A DNA stretch of 35,480 nt from a virus, in IMG/VR virus record IMGVR_UViG_3300018914_000006, positions 1 through 35,480 of that record. One strand, given 5' to 3'. The notes under the pieces are model-generated. The model did not search any database. It was not told the origin of the DNA and worked only from the letters and a program-made list of their open reading frames with translations. Shown piece after piece: positions 8,333 through 15,247 of the stretch. Every line of letters begins with the position of its first letter. Position 1 is the stretch's first letter. A program made the position numbers and the translations under genes.

Positions 8333-8577
8333 GCCCGCCCCAGAACAGGCCCGCCAAGGCCCCCAGCGTCGCCCACGCACCTCAGGGTGGGCCGTGTGCC
8401 CGTTCGAAGCGGGACTCGGACACTGAATTCGCCGACGCCGTGGCGGGCCGATTCCGCGCGATGGCAGACGGGTACCTGACGAAAGATGACATCGCGTGGC
8501 TCACCTTCGGGCTGCGGTGGGCACGGGCGAAGTGGCACCGGCTGCACACGGCAGACGGCGAGCAAAGGACCGAGTGA
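8329..8577 (+). CDS. Hypothetical protein, 82 aa
   Basis: No family recognised. Residues 28-75 look like a compact helical segment (DTEFADAVAGRFRAMADGYLTKDDIAWLTFGLRWARAKWHRLH) after a Pro-rich start. The ATG overlaps the tiny ORF stop (ATGA), and its own stop overlaps the next ATG (TGATG). Confidence 0.5.
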   Translation: MSPPQNRPAKAPSVAHAPQGGPCARSKRDSDTEFADAVAGRFRAMADGYLTKDDIAWLTFGLRWARAKWHRLHTADGEQRTE

Positions 8578-9032
8578 TGACGAAGATCCGAGTGGAGCTG
8601 TGGGCGGTAGCGAACGAGCCGCTTCCGGCGGACGCGGTCTTCGGGGCCATCGTGCTCGCCGAGACCGGCATCGTCTGGAGCAACCAGACGTGCGCGGAGT
8701 CGTGCAGTCACCCAGAGGCCGAGGGCATCTACGTGCCGCTCGCGCCGGGGTGGCTGACCGACACGCTAGAGGGTAACTGGGGCGGCCATGGCGGCGACTA
8801 CCCGCCGCAGTTCGTCGCCGAGTGGCTCCAGCGCTGCGAAGTGCCCGGCTACGGCAAGCCCGAGACGATGGCGGACATCTTCCAGCCGCTCGACGCGTGG
8901 GACGGCACGTGGGGCGAGGCGTGGATGCCCGTCCGCATCGTCGACGACGCCGAGATGCTGGAGCAGGCAGCGCCGCACCTCGCGCCGTTCGCGGGAAAGG
9001 TCGCGGTGCTGACGTGGGGCAATTCGGATTGA
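8577..9032 (+). CDS. Hypothetical protein, possibly DUF6210-like, 151 aa
   Basis: A globular protein with alternating strands (TKIRVELWAVANEP, VFGAIVLAETGIVWSNQTCAESCSHPEAEGIYVPLAPGWL) and a Trp-rich C-terminal half. The SNQT-x-C...HPEAEG-x-YVPL pattern recalls DUF6210, a family of unknown function; I cannot confirm this without a search. It ends the overlapped gene string, since a 43-base purine-rich gap follows. Function unknown. Confidence 0.5.
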   Translation: MTKIRVELWAVANEPLPADAVFGAIVLAETGIVWSNQTCAESCSHPEAEGIYVPLAPGWLTDTLEGNWGGHGGDYPPQFVAEWLQRCEVPGYGKPETMADIFQPLDAWDGTWGEAWMPVRIVDDAEMLEQAAPHLAPFAGKVAVLTWGNSD

Positions 9033-9075
9033 AGGCAGACGGCGAGGCGGACGGGGACAGAGGGAGGGTGCGGGG

Positions 9076-9342
9076 ATGACGGAGCGACTGGCGAACGAGT
9101 CCAACGACTGGGTCGAGGCGGACCGGCTGACCGTGTCGCCGGATGAGCCGTGGCGGTGCGGCGACTGGAGCCCGCAGGAGGTCGACCCGGCCCATTGCCG
9201 ACGCGACCCCGGCGACGACGGGTGCGGTGAGTTGGCGACGCATCACTGCGACCTCTACGGCCGGTTCTGGTGCGCCGCGCATGCGAGCGGCTGCTGCGAC
9301 ACGCTTTCGGAGACGGCGCGTCTCCTGATGAGGGACCGATGA
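9076..9342 (+). CDS. Cys/His-rich small protein, 88 aa
   Basis: Contains many potential metal ligands: WRCGDW, HCRRDPGDDGCGELATHHC, FWCAAHASGCC. The spacing C-x7-C-x8-C resembles small zinc-binding knuckles, but no named family is recognised. It has its own strong ribosome site (GGGAGGG, about nine bases before ATG) after a 43-base gap, so it may be translated independently of the string before it. Confidence 0.5.
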   Translation: MTERLANESNDWVEADRLTVSPDEPWRCGDWSPQEVDPAHCRRDPGDDGCGELATHHCDLYGRFWCAAHASGCCDTLSETARLLMRDR

Positions 9343-10103
9343 CCACCCGCATCCACGACGAGGAGACCGGGCAGCGGGTGGCGTGGCCGTACAGCGGGAC
9401 GGGCGCGGACCCCGACGAGGGGCTTCGTGAGGTGCTTGCCTCGGCGGTCGCCGCAGGCTGCCGCGTCCCGACGAACCCCGAGGAGTTCCGCGACGCGATG
9501 CGCGAGGCCGAGGCAACGTGGGAGCCGTGGCACGTGCACGTCGGGCATCGTCTCGGCGAGCCGTGCACCGACGGGTGCCGGAAGGTCGAGCAGACCATCC
9601 GCGTCGACGCCACCGACTACGCCCGCCTCGTGGCCGAGCGCGACGCCCTCCGGCAGCAGCGCGACGAGTTGCAGGCGCGGGGGACGGCGCTGGTGGAGGA
9701 GCGGCGGCGGGTGGATTGGACGGAGCAGCTGCGCGCCATGTTCGTGGCGTTCGACCAGGACCTCCCGACCAAGCCTGCGTGGCCGTCGGACTTCGTCATC
9801 ACGCGCCGTATGCGCCTCATCGACGAGGAGCACGAGGAGACCCGCGAGGCGATGCGGTCACGCGACTTCGTCGAGGCTGTCGACGGGTTCGTGGACCTCG
9901 CTGTCGTCGCGCTCGGTGGGTTGCTCGACCTCGGCGTGGACCCGCGTCCGATCTGGGCCGAGGTCTGGAAGACGAACATGGCGAAGGCTTCGGGCCCGGT
10001 GTCGTCGGCGGGAAAGAAGCAGAAGCCGGAAGGGTGGCAGCCGCCGCGGATTCGGGAGCTGTTGATCGCGCAGGGCTGGACTCCGCCGGCGGAGGCGAAG
10101 TGA
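9339..10103 (+). CDS. MazG-like nucleotide pyrophosphohydrolase
   Basis: Likely hydrolyses NTPs, dNTPs or (p)ppGpp-type nucleotides. The catalytic all-alpha core is in the C-terminal half: FDQDLPTKPAWPSDFVITRRMRLIDEEHEETREAMRSRDFVEAVDGFVDLAVVALGGLLDLGVDPRPIWAEVWKTNMAK. The EExxE-type and DGFVDL metal-binding helices are present. The end, KQKPEGWQPPRIRELLIAQGW, is the usual tail of the phage variety. The N-terminal 90 residues (CRVPTNPEEF..., CTDGC) and a coiled coil at about 95-130 are extra. ATG 9339 keeps the four-base overlap; an earlier in-frame start at 9270 would run through the previous gene. With the adjoining DHFR it forms a nucleotide-pool module. Confidence 0.85.
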   Translation: MTTRIHDEETGQRVAWPYSGTGADPDEGLREVLASAVAAGCRVPTNPEEFRDAMREAEATWEPWHVHVGHRLGEPCTDGCRKVEQTIRVDATDYARLVAERDALRQQRDELQARGTALVEERRRVDWTEQLRAMFVAFDQDLPTKPAWPSDFVITRRMRLIDEEHEETREAMRSRDFVEAVDGFVDLAVVALGGLLDLGVDPRPIWAEVWKTNMAKASGPVSSAGKKQKPEGWQPPRIRELLIAQGWTPPAEAK

Positions 10104-10702
10104 TCACCATCGTTGCAGCCATCGGCCGCGGTGGCGCCATAGGCAAGGGTGGCGCGCTGCCGTGGTCCTTCCCCGAGGACATGGCGCACTTCCGCCGCCT
10201 GACGATGGGGCACGCCGTCGTCATGGGCCGGAAGACGTGGGAGAGCATCCCGGCGAAGTTCCGCCCGCTTATGGGACGCCTGAACGTCGTGATGACCCGC
10301 GGCGAGTGGCGCGAGATCCACACCTGCGACCAGGTCAAGTTCCAGTCGCCGGGCCCCATCGTCGCGCGCTCGCTCGACGGTGCAGTGTCACTAGCGCGAA
10401 TGTTCGACCGCCCCACGATCGACATCATCGGTGGCGCCGAGGTGTACGCAGCGGCGCTGCCACTCGCCGACCGGCTGGAGATCACCGAGGTCGACGTGGA
10501 GGTGGAGGACGCGGACGCGTTCTTCCCGTTCCCGCACCTGTTCGCGCCGCAGCGCGACGCGCTCGTCGAGGACGCCGGCTGGACCTGCACCGGCGTGCGA
10601 GTCATCCCCGGCGGCTACCCGGGGCCCGAGTTCGTCCTGACGTCGCGACGCCGCGGCGAGGACCCCGCGATCACGTTCGTCACGTGGGAGCGCGTCCGAT
10701 GA
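10100..10702 (+). CDS. folA: Dihydrofolate reductase
   Basis: Reduces dihydrofolate to tetrahydrofolate with NADPH, supporting thymidylate synthesis during phage replication. The start MITIVAAIGRGGAIGKGGALPW and PEDMAHFRRLTMGHAVVMGRKTWESIP match the DHFR core; the acidic residue D27 falls at the same position as catalytic D27 in the E. coli enzyme, and TWESIP and IIGGAEVY are the NADPH-loop motifs. The 200-residue length is slightly above the bacterial norm. GTG 10100 was chosen because the protein then begins exactly at the conserved first strand and overlaps the MazG stop; the frame is open further upstream but that part is a shadow. No thymidylate synthase is seen in the window. Confidence 0.93.
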   Translation: MITIVAAIGRGGAIGKGGALPWSFPEDMAHFRRLTMGHAVVMGRKTWESIPAKFRPLMGRLNVVMTRGEWREIHTCDQVKFQSPGPIVARSLDGAVSLARMFDRPTIDIIGGAEVYAAALPLADRLEITEVDVEVEDADAFFPFPHLFAPQRDALVEDAGWTCTGVRVIPGGYPGPEFVLTSRRRGEDPAITFVTWERVR

Positions 10703-10878
10703 ACGGCGACAGCAAGCCCGAGGCTCGGCGCCGCATCGGGCCCGACGACGGCTCCATCCTCTCCGCCGAGATGCGCCGCCGCCTGCCCGCCGAGTGGGTG
10801 GCGAAGATCGAGGACCGGCCGGCGGATGCGTTGGCGGAGTTGGTGCTGCTGGTTGGGCTGAGGGACGACGGGCGATGA
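10699..10878 (+). CDS. Small hypothetical protein, 59 aa
   Basis: No family recognised. Short, charged and mostly helical (AEMRRRLPAEWVAKIEDRPADALAELVLLVGL). Kept because its ATG overlaps the DHFR stop and its stop overlaps the next ATG, both by four bases. Confidence 0.45.
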   Translation: MNGDSKPEARRRIGPDDGSILSAEMRRRLPAEWVAKIEDRPADALAELVLLVGLRDDGR

Positions 10879-11411
10879 CGCGGCAAGTAGGCGAGCGGTT
10901 CGACATAGACGGCAGCGAGCACATCGCCGGCGACCCGCAGTGCTGCGACACGCGGCGGTGCGTCTGCGGCGGCATCATCCACTGGCAGCCGGTCTACGGC
11001 GGCATCGCCAACGTGTGCGACCAGTGCGGCGGTGACGAGGCTGCACCGGAGCTGGAGCCGATACCGAAGCCGCTTGCGCCGAAGCAGGGGCCGCCGCCCG
11101 CGACGCCGCTCGACCTGGATGCGCTCCAGGCGCTCTGCGACGCGGCGACGCCAGGGCCGTGGCGCTGCCACCGGTTCACCGCGGACAGTCCATGCGATCG
11201 CATCCTCGCCAGCGAAGACCTCGCCGACGAGGTGATCGGTGCGCACTACGGCGAGGCCCTCAGGATCGACCCGAAGGACGCGGCGTTCATCATCGCCGCC
11301 CGCGAGGCGCTGCCGCGGCTCATCGGGCGGGTGCGGGAGCTTGAGGCGGAGGCCGCTCGACGCGAGGACGAGGACAACGACCGCTACTTGGAAGCGAAGG
11401 AGGAGCGATGA
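10875..11411 (+). CDS. Zinc-ribbon protein with phage Ea22-type C-terminal segment, 178 aa
   Basis: Residues 20-60 have a Cys-rich segment (CCDTRRCVCGG... VCDQCGG) consistent with one zinc ribbon. The C-terminal half carries LCDAATPGPWRC...DPKDAAFIIAAREALPRLIGRVRELEAEA. The ATPGPW start and DAAFIAAAR-x-ALPxL-x-RV-x-ELE end are widespread in phage accessory proteins of the Ea22-like type, function unknown. It precedes the large terminase with an ATGA overlap. Residues 60-80 are a Pro-rich linker between the two parts. Confidence 0.6.
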   Translation: MTRQVGERFDIDGSEHIAGDPQCCDTRRCVCGGIIHWQPVYGGIANVCDQCGGDEAAPELEPIPKPLAPKQGPPPATPLDLDALQALCDAATPGPWRCHRFTADSPCDRILASEDLADEVIGAHYGEALRIDPKDAAFIIAAREALPRLIGRVRELEAEAARREDEDNDRYLEAKEER

Positions 11412-12844
11412 CCTCCCCCGCCTCCCTCGTCGCGATGGCGCGCCAGCGGCTGCTGGCGGAGCGGTTGGCGCAGCGCGGCCAGGCTGCGGAGGACCTGCTC
11501 GAGTTCATCCCACGGGTGAGCCACGGCCGGTGGGAGGCGCCGGTGCACCTGATGCCGGTCATCGAGCTGGCCCGTCGCATTGAGCGCGGCGAGCCGGTGC
11601 GGGCGGTCGTGTCGACGCCGCCGCGGCACGGCAAGACCACGACGTGGCTCTCGGCCCTCGTCTGGATCCTGCGGCGTCACCCCGACTGGCCGGTCGCGTA
11701 CGTGACCTATGCGGCCGAGCTCGCACAGTCCAAGAGCTACGAGGCGCGAGCGCTGGCCGGTGAGGCTGGCGTCTCGCTGGCCAAGGACCGCGCGAACCTC
11801 GGCGAGTGGCTGACGGAGAACGGCGGCGGCATGGTCGCGACTGGCGTCGGTGGCGCGCTCACGGGCCGCGGCTTCCGCTTCCTCCTCGCAGATGACCCGT
11901 TCAAAGGCCGCGCCGAGGCCGACTCGCCGCTCATCCGTGAGCGCACGTGGGAGTGGTTCAACGCGGTCGCCTTCACGCGGCAGCACCCCGACGGCACCGC
12001 GTACGTGGTCAACGGGACGAGGTGGCACCCCGATGACCTGAGCGGCCGCCTCCTGCGACACGGCGGGTGGGAGCACATCAACCTGCCGGCCATCCGTGAG
12101 ACGCCGAATGGCGAGCGTGCGCTTTGGCCGGCCAAGTACGGCGTCGCCGCGTTGCGTGCCATAGAGCAGCAGATCGGCCCGTACGAGTTCGGCGCGCTCT
12201 ACCAGGGTGAGCCTCGGCAGCGCGGCTCCTCGGTGTTCAACGAGCCGACCGTCTACGATGCGTTGCCCGTGGGCGTTGGCTACCGCACCAGCATCGGCTG
12301 CGACTTCGCATACACGGTGCGGTCGTGGTCGGACTTCAACGTGGCCGTCGTGCTGCGGCGGTACACGACCGGCGACACGTACGTGGTCGACGTCGTGCGC
12401 GAGCGCTGCGAGCTCCCGGCGTTCCGGTTGATGTTGAGACGTCTCGCCGACCAGCACGGGTCGGGCGCGACCATGCGCGCGTTCGTCAGCGGCACCGAGA
12501 AGGGCGGGCTCCAGTTCTTCGCCGAGGGGCCGCAGGACGAGCGCGTGTTCGTGGAGCCGATGGCCGCGGTCGGCGACAAGTTCCAGCGGGCGCAGCCGGT
12601 GGCGGCGGCGTGGAACGCGGGGCGGGTGCTCGTGCCTCGAGATGCACCGTGGCTGCCGGCCTTTCTCGACGAGGTGCGCGCATTCACCGGTGTGCGCGAC
12701 CCTCACGACGACCAGATCGATGCGATGGCCGGCGCGTTCGAGCCGCTCCGGATGATGGTCGACGGTGGCGGCGATGAGGCGGCAGACACGTCGGCACTCG
12801 ACGGCGACGACGCGACCCGGTGGGGTGGGCAACGCGGGTTCTAG
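11408..12844 (+). CDS. terL: Terminase large subunit
   Basis: Motor and nuclease that packages DNA into the prohead. The ATPase domain has Walker A TPPRHGKT (70-77), the YVTYAAELAQSKS segment, Walker B LLADDP (159-164) and coupling motif VVNGTRWHPDDL. The RNase H-like nuclease domain begins at IGCDFAYT (D298) and ends with DPHDDQIDAMAGAF (about 430-443), which carries the further metal-binding aspartates. The length of 478 residues is typical. ATG overlaps the previous gene. The usual small subunit is not immediately upstream; the HTH protein at 6900-7556 is the best candidate. Confidence 0.95.
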   Translation: MTSPASLVAMARQRLLAERLAQRGQAAEDLLEFIPRVSHGRWEAPVHLMPVIELARRIERGEPVRAVVSTPPRHGKTTTWLSALVWILRRHPDWPVAYVTYAAELAQSKSYEARALAGEAGVSLAKDRANLGEWLTENGGGMVATGVGGALTGRGFRFLLADDPFKGRAEADSPLIRERTWEWFNAVAFTRQHPDGTAYVVNGTRWHPDDLSGRLLRHGGWEHINLPAIRETPNGERALWPAKYGVAALRAIEQQIGPYEFGALYQGEPRQRGSSVFNEPTVYDALPVGVGYRTSIGCDFAYTVRSWSDFNVAVVLRRYTTGDTYVVDVVRERCELPAFRLMLRRLADQHGSGATMRAFVSGTEKGGLQFFAEGPQDERVFVEPMAAVGDKFQRAQPVAAAWNAGRVLVPRDAPWLPAFLDEVRAFTGVRDPHDDQIDAMAGAFEPLRMMVDGGGDEAADTSALDGDDATRWGGQRGF

Positions 12845-12887
12845 GCAGACGACAAGCGCCGGGCTGGCCCCGACGCGGAGGTGGGAC

Positions 12888-13079
12888 ATGGCGACGACGA
12901 AGCTCAAGAAGACGCGGCGGCTCGAACTACGGATGAACGATGACGAGCACCGGCGGCTCGTCGCGCTCTGCGACCACTACGCCATGAGCGCGGCATCGGT
13001 GCTGCGCATGGTGCTCAAGGCGCGGCACGACGAGGTCATCGCTCGCAAGGGCGTGGTCTGGTCAACGGGGCGGCTGTGA
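12888..13079 (+). CDS. Ribbon-helix-helix-like protein, 63 aa
   Basis: Small basic protein KKTRRLELRMNDDEHRRLVALCDHYAMSAASVLRMVLKARHDEVI. The beta strand LELRMNDDE followed by two helices with a turn at YAMSAAS is the Arc/MetJ/CopG layout, so it probably binds DNA as a dimer and regulates transcription. ATG 12888 is used because GGAGGTGGG stands just upstream and the residues before it in frame have no structure. It follows a 43-base gap after the terminase gene, where a promoter or its own operator could lie, although no clear inverted repeat is seen there. Confidence 0.65.
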   Translation: MATTKLKKTRRLELRMNDDEHRRLVALCDHYAMSAASVLRMVLKARHDEVIARKGVVWSTGRL

Positions 13080-13714
13080 CCACCTCCGAGCCTCCCAGCA
13101 GCAGCGGGCCGCGTACCAAGCGGACCGCCATCCCGCGCTTCCTCACGAGCGTTCCTGTCGACGCCGACCTGACCTGGTTCATCAACCACGCCGAGTCGGC
13201 GATGGGTGTGCGGTCGACGCATGGCGCACTCGTCGCGATGATCGAGACCGGCGGCGTCAGCCGCGGCGCTGGCGTGCGAGCGGTCGGCTACACCAACGGC
13301 ATCTGCGACGTGGAGGTGCACCAGGCTGCGGGCGAGCGGCGCCTGCTGTCGAAGCACCACCGGTCGGATGCGGACCGGGACCGGCGGCTTCGGGCGCGGT
13401 TCCTGGCGCTGACCTCGGAGCAGCGGGCGGTGCTGTGCGAGGCGTACGCTGTCCGCAACGTGCCGCACGAGATGTGCGCGCCTCTTGGGGCTTTGGCGGG
13501 CGTTGCGCTGCTCACTAGCGTCGCCATCAACGGCTACCCGGCGCACGAGGGTCGCCCTGCGTTTCGCGGTCACCCCGAGGAGATGGGTCGCGGCGAATGG
13601 CTGCGGGCGCTCTGCCGCAAGCCCGGCCAGAACGCGGAGCCGCTTGAGGCGATGCGCAAGGAGGCGGCGGCCAAGGTGTTCGACGCGCTGATGGCTTGGA
13701 GGGAGACGCGATGA
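13076..13714 (+). CDS. Hypothetical protein, possible phage regulator, 212 aa
   Basis: No family recognised with confidence. The middle (DADRDRRLRARFLALTSEQRAVLCEAYAVRNVP) resembles the region of sigma-factor-like and ArpU/RinA-type late regulators that precedes their HTH, but no clear recognition helix follows. Position next to an RHH protein and just before the late operon makes a regulatory role reasonable. GTG start overlaps the previous stop by four bases. Confidence 0.45.
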   Translation: MTTSEPPSSSGPRTKRTAIPRFLTSVPVDADLTWFINHAESAMGVRSTHGALVAMIETGGVSRGAGVRAVGYTNGICDVEVHQAAGERRLLSKHHRSDADRDRRLRARFLALTSEQRAVLCEAYAVRNVPHEMCAPLGALAGVALLTSVAINGYPAHEGRPAFRGHPEEMGRGEWLRALCRKPGQNAEPLEAMRKEAAAKVFDALMAWRETR

Positions 13715-13998
13715 CGATGCATGACGGACCCTGGCGTGTTGCAGGCGAGGCTCGCGCCGAGTCGTCGGCCGCGATCCTGTCGCGTACCGGCACGAAGCTC
13801 GTCTTCCTTGCCGAGGACGACGACCTTGGTCGTGGGTGCCTCGACTGGTGCAGCAGCACTGTGGAGGCGCATCCCGAGATCGTCGGCATATCGTGCGGCT
13901 CATCGCCGGCAGGATGGGGAACGACGTGGGCGTGGGGAACCTACGCCGACGAGTGGCTTGCGTGGCAGGCGAACGGCGAGGAAGGCGGACGGCGATGA
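13711..13998 (+). CDS. Hypothetical protein, 95 aa
   Basis: No family recognised. Globular, with strands AAILSRTGTKLVFLAEDDDLG and a Trp-rich end (AGWGTTWAWGTYADEWLAWQAN). Two Met codons near the start; the first (13711) overlaps the preceding stop (ATGA) and was chosen. Stop overlaps the next ATG. Confidence 0.5.
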   Translation: MTMHDGPWRVAGEARAESSAAILSRTGTKLVFLAEDDDLGRGCLDWCSSTVEAHPEIVGISCGSSPAGWGTTWAWGTYADEWLAWQANGEEGGRR

Positions 13999-14237
13999 CC
14001 GACGAGGCGAACCGCATCCGCGGGTGGAAGTGCATCGGGGCCGAGCTAGGCGTCAGTGACGAGACGGCTCGCAAGTACGCCCGCGAGGGCGCCTTCAAGA
14101 GCCACAAGGACCTGCTGCCAGTCTTCCGCGACTACCTCGGCCCGTGGGTCGACCGAGACGCGCTGGAGCAGTGGAAGCAGCGAACGACGATGGCGTGGGC
14201 CGCGTGGGAGTCTATCCAGCGGTCGTCGGCCGCCTAG
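13995..14237 (+). CDS. Excisionase/MerR-like helix-turn-helix protein, 80 aa
   Basis: The sequence RIRGWKCIGAELGVSDETARKYAREGAFKSHKD is an HTH with the winged-helix pattern of excisionases and MerR-type DNA-binding domains, followed by VDRDALEQWKQR. It may be a directionality factor, a repressor or a regulator of the neighbouring lipoprotein gene. Its TAG stop (14235-14237) interlocks with the stop of the opposing gene. ATG overlaps the previous stop. Confidence 0.65.
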   Translation: MTDEANRIRGWKCIGAELGVSDETARKYAREGAFKSHKDLLPVFRDYLGPWVDRDALEQWKQRTTMAWAAWESIQRSSAA

Positions 14238-15031
14238 TCGACGCAGCCGATGGCGTCGCAGTCTGGCGCCGCGTGGTTCGTGCAACTCTCGTCGCCGGCG
14301 AGCTTGATGCGGACCGCGCCGCCTTCGCTCGTCTGGCCAGCGGGGACGCCGACCACGAGGAACGCCTCCTCGTCGCCCGGGTCACCATGGCCGCCGTAGG
14401 AGCACGCCTGTGCGGCTTCTCCGACGCACGCTGCTGGCTCGCTGCTGTTCTCGAGCACGCGTTGCGCGACGTAGCCCGGCGGAGCCACGACGCTGAGGCA
14501 CGACGAAGCCTGGACGGGCAGACGCAGACGGATGGCCCAAGCCGTCGGGCGCGCGCCGCCGCAGACGTCAGCGCAGCCGGCTGCCTGCTCGCTGACGGCA
14601 GGGACCCAGAGCAGCGACGAGCCGGGCTGAAGCATCGGCGCGACGCCGGTGTCACCCGCCGTGCAGACGACCTCGTTGCAGTTCGGGCCGCACTCTGGAT
14701 CGCAGACGACGTTGATGTGTCCCTCGCACTGGGCGCACGCGGGCCCAGCTCCCTCGCCGCTGCCGCCTTCACCACCGGCACCACCGGCGCCGGTGGAGGC
14801 TGACGACGAGGCGTCCGCGGTCGACGCTGACGTTGAGCCGGTCGCGGCAGACGACGACGTCGTAGCGGCTGCCGTCGTGCCGCCTCCATCGCCGCTATCG
14901 CCGCCAGTTGCATCGCCGCCGCTGCCCGTCGTCGCGCCAACGGCCGCCTCGGTGCCGGAGGACGTGTCGTCCGCGGGGTCATCCGAGGAGCAGGCGGACA
15001 GGAACAGCAGGGCGGCAAGAGCGGGGCGCAT
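14234..15031 (-). CDS. Secreted lipoprotein with Ser/Thr/Gly linker and Cys-rich domain (moron candidate)
   Basis: The only minus-strand gene found. The chosen ATG at 15031 gives MRPALAALLFLSAC, a short signal peptide with lipobox LSAC (lipidated C14); earlier in-frame starts would spoil it. Residue +2 is Ser, compatible with outer-membrane sorting. Residues 15-100 are low-complexity Ser/Thr/Gly/Ala/Asp, then a domain of about 165 residues with 14 cysteines (starting CAQCEGHINVVC and ending CDAIGCVD), an even number that fits disulphides outside the cytoplasm. This layout is common in Myxococcota lipoproteins. It interrupts the phage between early and late modules, as lysogenic-conversion genes often do; superinfection exclusion or host-surface change is inference. 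No strong ribosome site is visible. Confidence 0.8.
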   Translation of the reverse strand: MRPALAALLFLSACSSDDPADDTSSGTEAAVGATTGSGGDATGGDSGDGGGTTAAATTSSSAATGSTSASTADASSSASTGAGGAGGEGGSGEGAGPACAQCEGHINVVCDPECGPNCNEVVCTAGDTGVAPMLQPGSSLLWVPAVSEQAAGCADVCGGARPTAWAIRLRLPVQASSCLSVVAPPGYVAQRVLENSSEPAACVGEAAQACSYGGHGDPGDEEAFLVVGVPAGQTSEGGAVRIKLAGDESCTNHAAPDCDAIGCVD

Positions 15032-15247
15032 CAGGCCATCGTAGCGACCGAAGGTTGGAGACGTCGCCATCGTTTGGCAGAGAGGCACGGTTCGCCTTGA
15101 TACGCCGCCCGGAGCGCTCGTCACCCTTCGCCATCGCCGGCCTGGACCGGGCCCCTAAAGGTGCCCCATCGTTAGGCTAGGCGCGCGACCGCTCCCGTTC
15201 TTCCCGGGACGCTCAGTCACGACGGTCGAGGCGCCTCCATCCACCCC
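15032..15247. promoter_or_regulatory. Divergent intergenic region between lipoprotein and late operon
   Basis: The largest non-coding stretch in the window (216 bases). It must contain the start of the lipoprotein transcript (minus) and probably the late promoter (plus), but no convincing -35/-10 pair is seen, so a phage or host-specific factor may be needed. CCATCG occurs four times in direct orientation (15036, 15067, 15131, 15166). GGGCCCC-TAAA-GGTGCCC (15149-15166) is an imperfect hairpin with one mismatch. CGACCG at 15186 and CGGTCG at 15223 are an inverted pair. Confidence 0.4.

Noticed and set aside
8257-9516. 419-residue minus-strand frame over several small genes
   Set aside because: Arg/Pro/Ser-rich shadow of the + strand genes with no domain; the + strand frames show the four-base overlaps expected of real genes.
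9518-10099. Upstream extension of the dihydrofolate reductase frame
   Set aside because: The frame is open, but the translation is Arg/Ala-rich shadow of the MazG gene; the DHFR fold begins exactly at GTG 10100.
11384-12907. 507-residue open frame on the minus strand over the terminase gene
   Set aside because: It is the mirror of a well-supported terminase with intact motifs; GC-rich coding sequence leaves the antisense frame open by chance, and the translation has no recognisable motif.
14144-14803. 219-residue + frame over the lipoprotein
   Set aside because: Alanine/arginine-rich shadow; the minus frame has a signal peptide, lipobox and cysteine pattern.
15149-15166. Hairpin GGGCCCC-TAAA-GGTGCCC as a terminator
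   Set aside because: It has one mismatch, no T-run, and lies between two divergent genes where no terminator is needed; kept only as a note in the intergenic entry.
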